In this document: one piece after another, positions 22,610 through 33,458 of the stretch | Position numbering within the stretch: the first letter of the stretch is position 1 | Layout: every line of letters begins with the position of its first letter | Source: Carettochelys insculpta | Taxonomy: Eukaryota > Chordata > Testudines > Carettochelyidae | DNA length: 64,000 bases | Reading direction: 5' to 3' | Assembly: GCF_033958435.1 (NCBI RefSeq) | Contig: NC_134139.1 | Span: forward strand, 205,575,501 to 205,639,500 | Made by a program: the position numbers and the translations under genes | Notes under the pieces: model-generated | The model's database searches: none | Seen by the model: only the letters and a program-made list of their open reading frames with translations | What the model was told of the DNA's origin: nothing

Positions 22610-22800
22610 TATGCCATGTTCTGATGTCTTTAAACTTCCAACTTCCAGAAGCTGGGACTGGATGACAGGGTAGGTCACTTGACATTGCCCTGTTCTGTTC
22701 ATTCCTTTTGAAGCATCTGGCACCAGTCACTGTCAGAAGATGGAATAGTGAGCTAGCTGGACCACTGGTTTGGCCTAATCTGGCCAGTCTCCTCTTTCGC
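22610..22800 (+). mobile_element. CR1 3'-end fragment
   Basis: TTGAAGCATCTGGCACCAGTC, GTCAGAAGATGG and GAGCTAGCTGGACCACTGG match the CR1 3' end seen at 28.0 kb (GGCACCTGGCATTGGCC, GGGCTGGATGGACCTTTGG), with about 20% divergence by eye. Confidence 0.6.
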
Positions 22801-23001
22801 CTTTCTACGTCACTCTCTTCCACTTCTTCTTGATCCTTCTTCCCTCGTTGCTTTTGTTCTTGATGCTTCTTAGTACTCATTACTATATATACAGTAGTTC
22901 AGAAGCAAACAGTTTACATGCAGTACCTATATTTTATTACTAAGTTCTTTATACTATTACTTAATGCTGATTCTTATAGACTTTTCCTTATTAATCTCCT
23001 A

Positions 23002-23712
23002 GGCTACGTCTACATGTGCAGCCAACATCGAAATAGCTTATTTCGATGTTGCGACATCGAAATAGTCTATTTCGATGAATAACGTCTACACGTTCTCCAG
23101 GGCCAGCAACGTCGATGTTCAACTTCGAGGTTGCTCAGCCCAACATTGAAATAGGCGCAGCGAGGGAACGTCTACACGTCAAAGTAGCACACATCGAAAT
23201 AGGGATGCCAGGCACAGCTGCAGACAGGGTCACAGGGCGGACTCAACAGCAAGCCGCTCCCTTAAAGGGCCCCTCCCAGACACAGTTGCACTAAACAACA
23301 CAAGATCCACAGAGCTGACAACTTGTTGCAGACCCTGTGCCTGCAGCATAGATCCCCAGCTGCCGCAGAAGCAGCCAGAAGCCCTGGGCTAAGGGCTGCT
23401 GCCCACGGTGACCATAGAGCCCCGCAGGGGCTGGAGAGAGAGCATGTCTCAACCCCCCAGCTGATGGCCGCCATGGAGGACCCAGCAATTTCGACGTTGC
23501 GGGACGCGGATCGTCTACACGGTCCCTACTTCGACGTTGAACGTCGAAGTAGGGCGCTATTCCTATCTCCTCATGAGGTTAGCGACTTCGACGTCTCGCC
23601 GCCTAACGTCGAAGTTAACTTCGAAATAGCGCCCGACGCGTGTAGACGCGACAGGTGCTATTTCGAAGTTGGTGCCGCTACTTCGAAGTAGCGTGCACGT
23701 GTAGACGCAGCT
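23002..23712 (+). mobile_element. Harbinger deletion derivative, copy A1 (711 bp)
   Basis: The ends GGCTACGTCTACATGTGCAG and GTGCACGTGTAGACGCAGCT are flanked by CTA on both sides (22999-23001, 23713-23715). The right ~320 bp matches the right end of the autonomous element at 3.05-3.37 kb, including GACCATAGAGCCCCGCAGGG and CAGCTGATGGCC. Subterminal hairpins CTACTTCGACGTTGAACGTC and CTTATTTCGATGTTGCGACA are clear. It contains neither transposase nor Myb domain. The 122-codon frame at 23323-23691 is the transposon end read through, not a protein gene. Confidence 0.92.
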
Positions 23713-24019
23713 CTAGAGTGAGAGGCATATTATGAATATGTGCTATTACTGACAAAGAAAGGGCTAACTTATAATTGCAGTTCTCTGACAGTTGTATTGT
23801 CTATGCATTTGGACTCACCATCCTACACGTTTTTTAGACCTAGGATTTGTTAATGCTAATAGGTCTGGACCTTATTAGACTGTAAAGAAACAGATGAGCA
23901 TTGATTGGGTTGATATTTATATAACCCTTGGAGGCATGTCTGCAGGGAGTCTAATGAGTTTTCTCAAGGGAAACGACTAAGCTAACTGAGCTTTGAAGAT
24001 GATGCAGATGCCTCACCTT

Positions 24020-24474
24020 GGCCGTTTCTACACAGGCCAGTTCCTTTGGAAGTGGCATGCTAATACATGGAGCGAAATATGCTAATGAGGTGTGGATGCA
24101 AATTCCCTATGCCTCATTAGCATAATGTCACATGATTTGGAGTCCAGAAGACCATTCTTCCGGACTGCAAAATGCCGTGTAGAAGTGTGGCCCCAGGGGG
24201 GCTTCTGGAAGGACGTGCTTCTTCTGGAGGCCCCTTCTTCCCAAAAATTTTTGGGAAGAAGGGGCCTCCAGAAGAAGGACTTCCTTCCAGAAGCCCCCCT
24301 CAGGCTGTCTTCTACATGGCATTTTGGAGTCCAGAAGAACAGTCTTCCAGACTCCAAATCATGTGACGTCATGCTAATGAGGCACAGGGAATTTGCATCT
24401 GCACCTCATTAGCATATTTCACTCCGTGTATTAGCATGTCACTTCCGAAGGAAGTGGCCTGTGTAGAAATGGCC
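24020..24474. mobile_element. Palindromic MITE, 455 bp
   Basis: The ends GGCCGTTTCTACACAGGCC and GGCCTGTGTAGAAATGGCC are flanked by CTT (24017-24019, 24475-24477). It is inverted along nearly the whole length, centred on CCAAAAATTTTTGG (about 24242-24255). It differs from the GGCTACG families but shares the 3-bp duplication and TCTACAC core. Confidence 0.9.
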
Positions 24475-24477
24475 CTT

Positions 24478-25084
24478 GAGAGCTATACATCATACCAAAC
24501 AAGAAAGTATGAGTACTCAGCACACTTAGATCTAAGAGAACACTATGGTACCTTTGGAGAACTCCAGTTATTGTGGTTATCATGCTGGTAGCAACTGCTA
24601 TAGGCTAAAGCTGAAAACCAGTTTAAATCATAGTCATCTATTTTGCCCTGAGTGCAGAGCTGAGATAATTGTCATTTTTATTTTTTTGAGTAATAACTTG
24701 AAAAGAGTCACACTCTCAAGACTCCCTCTCCACAAGTCAGTAAGGAATCCCTAGATTGCACTCCTGGCTTTCCACCATAATGCGGAAGGAGTTTCCTGAA
24801 CAAATGACCTTGAAGTTCCCAGAGGTTTATCTAACCTCCAACAGCAGTGCTATGAATGTTTGTAAGTTCTGTAGATGGTTGCTGGTAATACTTCAGGTTG
24901 AGGGCTTGTCTCCACTCAAAAGGCTTTGGCAACACAGCTTCTGCAGTGTTTTGAGGAAAACATTTCCAGCACCAGTGTGACTAGACCATGATAGCTGAGC
25001 TGTTGACAGCTGGTGAGATGAGTGCTGTTGAAGCATTAGAAAAATATACAAATAGGTATGGAAGTAAGAGGCACTATCAGAGTT
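24478..25084. other. No gene seen
   Basis: AT-rich, apparently unique. No exon recognised. Confidence 0.45.
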
Positions 25085-26200
25085 CTAGCTAAAGGCAATG
25101 CTTGTACCAATATTGAAGAAAGGAATTCCTTCTGATCCCAATAGTTACTACAGTATAATCTTACTTTCAGTATTGATAAAAATTATAATGAAAGTAATTA
25201 ACAGATTCAGGTCAATTTTAGAACAAGCAGTAGGTGAGGAACCATGCATCTTTAGACTGAATTTGCATTGATTAGACATTCACACTTTGATAGGTGATGG
25301 AAAAGATAATGGCAATAAAAATTCAAAAACATGCTGTTTTTTCACTGACTGGATGAATGCATTTGATTTGTTTGGGAGGGAAGAATTACGGAAAGTAGCA
25401 AAATCTTATGAATGGCCAGATAAGGTCATTATAACTATAAAAGCTATTTCTAAATAGTTCAACAGTGCCATACGGACTGGTGGGAAATTAAGTAACTAGT
25501 CCAGGTAAAAGTTTGAGGTGAGACAGAGGGAAATGGGCTCAGAATTGCTTCTCATCATGTTGAACTGAACATCAAGAATGTTAGAGGAGTTGGTGGGTGT
25601 AACATTGAATGACCCAGAGAGCTTCTGCAGATATCATCGTACAATGGCCAGACTCATTTGAGTTAATGATGATACCCTTGTCTACTTTGGAAAATTTGTA
25701 CCGTCTAATTGGATATACTATAAATGCCACATTGACAAAGTTGTTGCACCTTGGAAAAGGGACAATAGGAAAAGTGTTGAAATGCAGCAGCAATGAAATC
25801 ATAGGACAAGTAAAATCTTATGTACCTTTATCAGTGTAGACAATTCTATCAAGGATGAAGTTAAGAGAAGATATTCCTTGACTATGAGTGCTACTCAGAA
25901 ATTAACAGAATTATGGATTGATAAAAAGGTGTTTGGTACCGGAGTAGAAATGGATCAGACCAGTGCCTAATGATAATGCCTAATGGTCCAAAAACAGCTG
26001 TGGTTAAACAAAACAGACTTCAGAAGGCTGGAGGTAGAAGAGACGAGAATTCTTTGGAAGATGGCCAATGTAAAATGGAACAATTTTGATATAAATGGAG
26101 AAGTTCAAAGGAGAGTAGGATGTCAAATCTGGGAACAGGGTTGTCTACAATCGAAAAGGTTAAGATGGAGGTGATACTGAAAAAATCAAACAGATGATAT
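25085..26200 (+). mobile_element. Degenerate LINE reverse-transcriptase-like region
   Basis: Broken frames give polymerase-like pieces in order: VPILKKGN-like text, then SVLIKIIMKVINRF, FTDWMNAFDLFGREELRKVAK (a fingers/palm-like segment), VRQREMGSELLLIMLN (resembling VRQGD..SPLLF), and later SFCRYHRTMARL and RYSLTMSATQKLTELW. The order fits a non-LTR retrotransposon, but no motif is intact and the clade is unknown. Frames change at least four times. Confidence 0.45.
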
Positions 26201-26614
26201 GGTGACAAAGGTAAGGTGACCGTCTTCCCATATTTGGTGGGGTGGTACTGTATTTGGGATTCCAAAAGGTATCCCTACATATTTTTTAAAAGGAACTAAT
26301 TGTCCCTTATTTGGGCACTCCCCCCACTAACCTTTTCCACCAGCAGCTGCACAGGAGCAGCTGCTGGCTGGAGAGCAGGTAGGTCACTTTGTTGAGCCTC
26401 GAGGAAGTTGGGGGAGTTGTGGGTGGCTGCTGCATCCCTGCCACTTCCCCAGGGCTGCCCCAGGGATAATGTGGACTGCCTTTGTAAAGTGCTTTGGCAT
26501 CGCCTGTTGAAAAATGCCATGCAGGAGCTGGGTTTTATTAATTCTGTGTGTCTGCCAAAAGTGGGACTTCCACAGACATCACTGTGGAATGGAACATCTT
26601 TCAAGTGTACAACC

Positions 26615-28095
26615 TAGACTAGAGAGAAAGAGACCTTTTAGTCATTGTGTATAGTTCTCTGAAAATATCCATGCACTGTGCGACAAGAGTCAACAAAGCA
26701 AACAGGATGTAAGGAATCATTAAAAAGGTGATAGATAAAATCCTGGTACACCCACATTTTGAATATGGTGCACAGATAAATTCCTCTTGAAAAAATATAT
26801 TGGCATTAGAAGAGGTTCAGAAAAGGGCAACTAAAATGATTAGGGGTTTGGAAGAAGTTTGGTATGAAGAGAAATTAAAGAGATTGGGACTTTTCATCTT
26901 AGAAAAGAGGAGACTGAGGGGGGATATAACAGAGATCGTGAGTAGTGTGGAGAAAATGAAGAAGGAAAAATTATGGACTTGTTTCCATCATATCAGAACT
27001 AGAGGACACTGAAGCCGTGTCTACATGTGCACGCTACTTCGTAGTAGCGGCACTAACTTCGAAATAGCTCCCGTCACGGCTACACGTGTCGGGCGCTATT
27101 TCGAAGTTAACATCGATGTTAGGCGGCGAGACGTCGAAGCCGCTAACCCCATGAAGGGATAGGAATAGTGCCCTACTTCAACGTTCAACGTCGAAGTAGG
27201 GACCGTGTAGTCGTTGCGCGTCCCGCAACATCGAAATTGCGGGGTCCACCATGGCGGCCATCAGCTGAGGGGTTGAGAGACGCTCTCTCTCCAGCCCCTG
27301 CGGGGCTCTATGGTCATAGTGTGCATCAGCCCTTAGCCCAGGGCTTCTGGCTGCTGCTGCCGCAGCTGGGGATCCATGCTGCATGCACAGGGTCTGCAAC
27401 CAGTTGTCGGCTCTGTGGATCTTGTGTTGTTTAGTGCAACTGTGTCTGGGAGGGGCCCTTTAAGGGAGCAGCTTGCTGTTGAGTCCGCCCTGTGACCCTG
27501 TCTGCAGCTGTGCCTGGCACCCTTATTTCGATGTGTGCTACTTTGGCGTGCAGACGTTCCCTCGCTGCGCCTATTTCGATGTGGTGCTGCGCAACGTCAA
27601 AGTTGAACATCGACGTTGCCAGCCCTGGAGGACGTGTAGACGTTATTCATCGAAATAGTCTATTTCGATGTCGCTACATCGAAATAAGCTACTTTGAAGT
27701 AGGCTTCACATGTAGACGTAGCCTGAATGAAATTAATGGGCAGCAGGTTTAAAACAAATAAAAGGAGGCTGTTCTTCACACAATGCACAGTCAACCTGTG
27801 GAACTCCTTGCCAGAGGAGGCTGTGAAGGCTAGGACTATAACAGGATTTAAAAAAGAGCTAGATGAATTCATGGAGGTTAGGTCCGTTAATGGCTGTTAA
27901 CCAGGATGGATGCGGAATGGGGTTCCTAGCCTCTGTTTGTCAGAAGCTGGAGAGGGATGGCAGGAGAGAGATTGCTTGATCATTCTCTGTTCAGTTCATT
28001 CCCTCTGGGGCACCTGGCATTGGCCAGTTTCAGCAGTCAGAATACTGGGCTGGATGGACCTTTGGTCTGACCCAGTATGGCTGTTCTTATGACAA
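26615..28095 (+). mobile_element. CR1 LINE 3' part, interrupted by a Harbinger derivative
   Basis: The left half (26615-27012) includes ALEEVQKRATKMIRGLEEVW and EKRRLRGDITEIV. The right half resumes at 27727 with ATGAAATTAATGGGCAGCAG and runs through CCTGTGGAACTCCTTGCC to GGGCTGGATGGACCTTTGGTC and ATGGCTGTTCTTATGA (28095). Removing 27013-27723 and one TGA restores a continuous CR1 sequence. Confidence 0.9.
27013..27723 (-). mobile_element. Harbinger deletion derivative, copy A2 (711 bp, inverted)
   Basis: It is the reverse orientation of A1. The ends AGCCGTGTCTACATGTGCAC and CACATGTAGACGTAGCC are flanked by TGA (27010-27012, 27724-27726). The same internal landmarks appear in reverse (GCCAGCCCTGGAGGACGTGT absent its partner order, GGCCATCAGCTG, GGGGCTCTATGGTC). 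It sits inside a CR1 copy, so it is younger than that CR1. Confidence 0.92.
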
Positions 28096-28117
28096 AAGCC
28101 GTAAAGATAGACACATA

Positions 28118-28825
28118 GGCTACGTCTACACGTGCACCCAACTTCGAAATAGCTTATTTCGATGTTGCGACATCGAAATAGGCTATTTCGATGAATAACG
28201 TCTACACGTCCTCCAGGGCTGGCAACGTCAATGTTCAACTTCGACGTTGCTCAGCCCAACATCGAAATAGGCACAGCGAGGGAACGTCTACACGCCAAAG
28301 TAGCACACATCGAAATAAGGGAGCCAGGCACAGCTGCAGACAGGGTCACGGGGCGGACTCAACAGCAAGTCGCTCCCTTAAAGGGCCCCTCCCAGACACA
28401 CTTTCATTAAACAGTGCAAGATACACAGAGCCAACAACTAGTTGCAGACCCTGTATATGTAGCACGGACCCCCAGCTGCAGCAGCAGCAGCCAGAAGCCC
28501 TGGGCTAAGGGCTGCTGCCCACGGTGACCACAGAGCCCCGCAAGGGCTGGAGAGAGAGTATCTCTCAACCCCCCAGCTGATGGCCGCCATGGAGGACCCC
28601 GCTATTTCGATGTTGCGGGACGCGGATCGTCTACACGTCCCTACTTCGATGTTGAACGTCGAAGTAGGGCGCTATTCCCATCCCCTCATGGGGTTAGCGA
28701 CTTCGACGTCTCGCCGCCTAACGTCGATTTCAACTTCGAAATAGCGCCCAACGTGTAGACGTGACGGGCGCTATTTCGAAGTTACTGCCGCTACTTCGAA
28801 GTAGCGTGCACGTGTAGACGCAGCT
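28118..28825 (+). mobile_element. Harbinger deletion derivative, copy A3 (708 bp)
   Basis: The ends GGCTACGTCTACACGTGCAC and GTGCACGTGTAGACGCAGCT are flanked by ATA (28115-28117, 28826-28828). It is almost identical to copy A4 at 53.7 kb, differing at only a handful of positions by eye, so the two moved recently. It begins 23 bases after the end of the CR1 that hosts A2. Confidence 0.93.
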
Positions 28826-28840
28826 ATAATGAATAAGAGA

Positions 28841-29128
28841 CTACGTAGGCAAAGTAAGTTGACCACAGATACGCAGTTCTAGCTACGGCAATTGTGTAGC
28901 TAGAATCACCTTATCTGCGCTCAGCTAACTTGCCGTACCTACTGGGAAATATTGATGGGAGAGTTTCTGCCATCGACCTCCCTTACTCCTCGAGTTTTGC
29001 AAGGAGTGTAGGGGCCACCTGCGACCCCAGAGAGGTTGATTTTGCACATCCCTACTAGACGTGCAAAATCAAACCCCAGATGATCAAGCCTGAGCAGGTT
29101 GCTCTTCTGGGCTAGTGCAGACATAGCC
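28841..29128. mobile_element. MITE family B, copy 1
   Basis: CTACGTAGGCAAAGTAAGTT...GATACGCAGTTCTAGCTAC...GTGTAGCTAGAATCACCTTA...GCTAGTGCAGACATAGCC, with AGA on both sides (28838-28840, 29129-29131). It shares its interior with elements at 44.05 and 60.72 kb: a GATACGCAATTCTAGCTA-type hairpin and a GATTTTGCACATCC/GTGCAAAATC hairpin. Confidence 0.8.
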
Positions 29129-29131
29129 AGA

Positions 29132-30225
29132 GCAAAGAAATGTATGTATAGCATATGTGATCTATAACAGACCCAGAAGTGTTAGGGTCTCTGTTATGTT
29201 TCTCTATAAGTTTACCTTTACTCAGGAAAAAATACAGTAGAAACCGTACAGTGCTGGTTTCTACATCTAGCTTCCTCTCTTTTCCTTCCTCCTCTGGAGA
29301 AAGTGGGAGGAGTGATACCCAGGCAAAAAATTGTGTCATATTTTTAGTGACCTGTATGTAATGGAATCCTTTAACTTAATGTGATGATCTTGTTTCTATC
29401 AGTCATGCTGAGAATCGAACTTCTCCTGGGATTTTTCTGACGAATCAGAAAGGAGCATTTTGTTGTCTGAGACCCATGGATATTTTATTGCATGCAAAGT
29501 GCAGCAGTTAAATGCCCATCATATACACATGCATTATGCATTGTGTCTGCTTGGCAACCAGGGGGAATTTGGCTGGCATGCGGGAGAGATCTGAAAGAGT
29601 CAAGTGCAGCATTAGAGTAAGTTTCCAGTGGCTTAGACGGAAGCTCATTACTGAACTGGCTTGTGCATCGTATTCATTTACAGTAACACTTTAAATATTT
29701 AATCCATCTCTCCTTCTTTCTTGTCATGGCCATTGTTCCTCAATTGATCTTTGTAGAGGGGTGTGGCCAGGCATTGAGCAGCTAGAATGTGTTCAAAGTA
29801 GTGGAATTCCATCAGGTAGAGTAGGCCAATGTGAAATTAAATGAGACTTTATATACTACCTTGCATTCAAGGCTCTCAGTGTATTTCACAAGCCCTAACT
29901 AGTTAAAGGTGAACTGCAAATTAATAGCTTCACTGAGGTCGCAAAAGAGCTAGGAGTGGGGAAGGAGATTCTATGGCTTCTGCTTAAAAATTATTGCTGT
30001 GGATCAAATAGGATTACCTCCATCTTAAAATCCCAAACACTCTGAATTGCATACTACCAGGCTTTTCTGCCAAAAAGAGCCGCAGACTGAGTATCATAAA
30101 TGGAATAAATAGGACTTTAGCGGGGACACGATCACTCAGCCTGTGAGAGAAACTGGGCTGTATTTCAGATTGGTCAGCCATCTAAGGAGATGATCGCAAG
30201 AGGAGGTATACAAAGACACTCATTA
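29132..30225. other. No gene seen
   Basis: AT-rich intron-like sequence. A weak MIR-like phrase (CAAGGCTCTCAGTGTATTTCAC) lies near 29870. No exon recognised. Confidence 0.45.
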
Positions 30226-30234
30226 TGTTGAACA

Positions 30235-30350
30235 ATGACCATCTGTTACCTCTCCTACACCTTACCACAGCTCTGTAAAGTAGGTACAATAAGTAGTAAT
30301 GCCCCTATTTTACAAATGGATAAACTGCAACATAGGAAATGTGAGTCTCA
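30235..30350 (-). mobile_element. MIR-type SINE fragment
   Basis: ACCACAGCTCTGTAAAGTAGG...CCCCTATTTTACAAATGGAT fits the conserved core of amniote MIR elements. Short and decayed. Confidence 0.5.
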
Positions 30351-30654
30351 GCCAAACTCCCGTTGACTTCAGTAGGATTTGCATCAGCTGTAAGTGCACA
30401 GGTTTGTACAGCATCCCAGGGGCAGAGGCAGTCATGACTTGTGGTCCTGTGTGCTTCATGAGAGAGGATACTTCCTTATAAAGAGCACCGTTAACAGGCA
30501 GGCTTCCTCTATAGGCACTACATTTTATTAATTTTTTTTGACTAATCAGAAGTAGGTTCAGATTTTTTGCTACACCGCTGATTTTTTTGCACAATCCAAA
30601 TGACCTATTAGCGCTATGTGCACGCACTGTGGGTTGAAAATGACTCAAACTTGG

Positions 30655-30750
30655 GTAAAAAACATGAGGAGTCCTGTAGCACTTTAGAAATTAATGATTT
30701 ATTGGGCATATGCTTTCATGGGTAAAACCCACTTCATCAGATGGACTGGA
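30655..30750 (-). mobile_element. Penelope-type tail with canonical hammerhead-like boxes
   Basis: Read on -: CTGATGA (30740-30734), an extra A, stem II GTGGGT/ACCCAT (30732-30718), GAAA (30717-30714), then GC-ATAT-GC and CC (30713-30704). This is followed by the family tail CAATAAATCATTAATTTC and GTGCTACAGGACTCC. The U at the cleavage box is replaced by C, so this copy should not self-cleave. Confidence 0.7.
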
Positions 30751-33204
30751 GTGGAAATACCAAGGCAGGTATATTTGTATGAAAATTACTGCAAAAGAAA
30801 GAAGTCGGTTTGCATTTAGGGCGGTCCGTCATGGCCACTGTGGCCATTCAGTGTAGGTGCCGGGGAGATGTGAATTAGTGATATTTCATGAGTAGGAGTT
30901 GTCTGGATGTCAGCTCTACAGATGACATTTCCCCTCAGTGAGCACCCGAAAATTCCTGACCCAGCTTCACCAAGAAAACTGACCTTCCCAAATATCCAAA
31001 TAAACAGGTGTGTCAAACTGAACAAATATTGTGTCTCTTAGTTCGAGTTCAAGTTAGAATAAAACTTGGGTTTACATGGCCTCTGTCAGACCCAAGGAAT
31101 CTCAGAGTTCTTGGTAAAGAGACAGATGAAATACCAGCATCATGCTGTGTGGAAAAGAAAAACAGTGAGGGTAATTTTTTTTTATTTTTGGTTATCAACA
31201 CTTACCTCTGCTTTCAGTGAAAACCATGGTTCGGTATAATCTGTAGTTAGGACAATGCTCTTTTATGCTGGATCATTAATAATAGCAAGGAAGAGGGGCC
31301 CTTTATGGAGAATAAGATCCATTGTGGAACATATCACAGGCTTAGTTCCTGAACTTCAGGGAAGGATCCTTGTAAGACTGGTTCCATTCATGATCAGTGA
31401 ATATTCTGGTGAGCTTTGGAAGGATAATGAATGTGGAAATGACTGTGAAAACACTCATTCCCTACATCAAATAAAACCGGCCCCACATTCCTCTGAACTT
31501 TATGGTTTTTACGCTCTGTGATTCACTGGGAAATGTTAAAGTACTTGATAAGAGATGTGAAATCAAACTCTTCCTATGTGATCTGGCTGTACACTGTTTA
31601 TTTTAAAGACAAGTGTCACCAATTATCTGAAATGACAAGGGGAAAAAAACAAAAACAAACCAGTCCTTTCCTCTAGTAACTTTGTGTGAAGTGGCATCTG
31701 ACAAGTGTTTTTGCTCAAGTCAAATTGCTGTCATAGATGGGAGTGCAAAAACTGGGTTCAAGCTCTGTGGGTTCATGTGACCATGGTTTGTATGGGGATA
31801 TTTATTTTTCAATACAATACATAGGTAATGCTATTGTTTATTATACCATATGAGCCTCATGCTTTGATCTCAGAGGCTAGTATCTCCTCACAACAAGGAC
31901 TGGTGTTTCAGCCTTCATTTATATTATCACAATTTAAGTAACAGGCTCTGAATCCAGTTAAATTGCAGAGACAAATGCTGCCTGTTGTCATTATTGATAA
32001 TATATGTCCTTGATACAAGTGCTTGTATTTCAAGGAGAGAACTATTCATCTAATTGTCCAATGCTGACATTCTTCGCGCCCTTCATTTTAGTTTTGCGTG
32101 TTAAGTGGAGGAGTCTCTGAATGAAGATGTAACATTTCAATTACTCCTCTCTTTTCTTCTGTGGAAGCTATTGAGCGATAAGAGCTTTGATTATAGACAA
32201 AAATGCTGCCTCAAAGGCTCAATTATTACAGATTAAATTAAAAACTTATTCTTTTATTACTGTTAAGGATTAGACTTCAGAATTCCTGTATGACTTCTAC
32301 CACAGAGTTTCACAGCTGTTAAAAGTCTTTAAAGATCTTGACCATTCATTAAAGTTTAAAGGCATGAGATTTATAGTGAAAACATGTTGCTGATACAGCT
32401 CCTACTCTGTGTCTTACCTCTAGTGATCTTTTTTCTGCTGTGCCAATATTTGCTAAAAAGGCAGACTTGTTTAAAAGAACGTCTCCCATTCTCTTCTTCT
32501 GGCTTAAGTTCAGGGACTGCTGGTTTAGAAGCTTTGACCCTCAAGAATGTAGTTTCTTGAGGTCAGGTAGCAAAACATTGTGAAAATCATCTGAATCCTT
32601 CAGCTGCAAAAATGCCATAACTTTCCCTAGTTCAGGTAGATTATATGCAATTGTGGACATAAAATCCACCCTTTTGTCTGAAATTCTGCCTGCTATTGAT
32701 AAAAATGGCACCAAAGGTTGTGAGAATTGGAGAGGAACCGGAGAATTTGTTTCCTGTTTTTCTCAGTTTGTTTATTTAGTGCGCTGGGTGGTACTTTGTG
32801 TGTGGTCAGTTTCAACTGTAGGCCCAGGATTTGTTTATTCTGCATTTTTAACCTGTAGTAGTGAGTCTCAGAGTTCAGGTGTAGAGAGTCAGGCTCACAC
32901 TATTGTGTTAACAACAGCTGTGCAGAGGTTGGTGTGGGCCCTAAATCCAACCCACTCCTCAGCATTCCAAGCTTCAGTCTGAAGTTCTGTGCTGCTGCTT
33001 TTCAGTGCTGCAGTGTGAGTCCATCGTGATAGACCTGGGCTCAGAGTTGCTGCCCTGGATTTTAAACCTACCTTCACTAAATTTCCTGTCTTTTGTGAGT
33101 GTGCTTTACACAGCAATCTGGGAGCAAAAAGCACGTGACAAAGAAGAGATTAATTGTGAACCCGTAAAAGCTGACAGATAGACTCAGGTAGGTGTAGTAC
33201 CTGA
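30751..33204. other. No gene; long unique-looking stretch
   Basis: AT-rich, with no recognisable exon or classified repeat on either strand. Confidence 0.45.
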
Positions 33205-33458
33205 GAATGTATCTACACTGCAGTTAAACAACGGGAGCTGGTCTGTGTCCGCTGCTACAAGCTTGCAGGGCACAGACCGTGGGACTATAAAATGGTGGTG
33301 CAGACACTGGGGCTTGGAGAGGCGCGTGGGGTCCCAGCCTTGACTACTAGCCCAAGCCTCAATATCTACGCCATCTTTTACAGCCCTGGACCCAGAGCCC
33401 CATGAGTTTGAATCAGCTGACATGGGCTACCAGCTGCTGTTTAATTGCAATGTAGGCT
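33205..33458. mobile_element. MITE with CTACACTGCA-type ends
   Basis: GTATCTACACTGCAGTTAAA at the left pairs with GCTGTTTAATTGCAATGTAG at the right. Interior: GGGAGCTGG, GGCACAGACC and ACCCAGAGCCCCATGAGTTTG. Related phrases recur at 44.66-44.94 kb and 61.78-61.87 kb (CCTGTAAGCCTGAGTCAGCTG). Confidence 0.65.

Noticed and set aside
28191..28508. 105-codon frame repeated at 53770-54087
   Set aside because: The frame is shared only because A3 and A4 are near-identical transposon copies. It is not kept open in A1, A2 or A5 and shows no domain.
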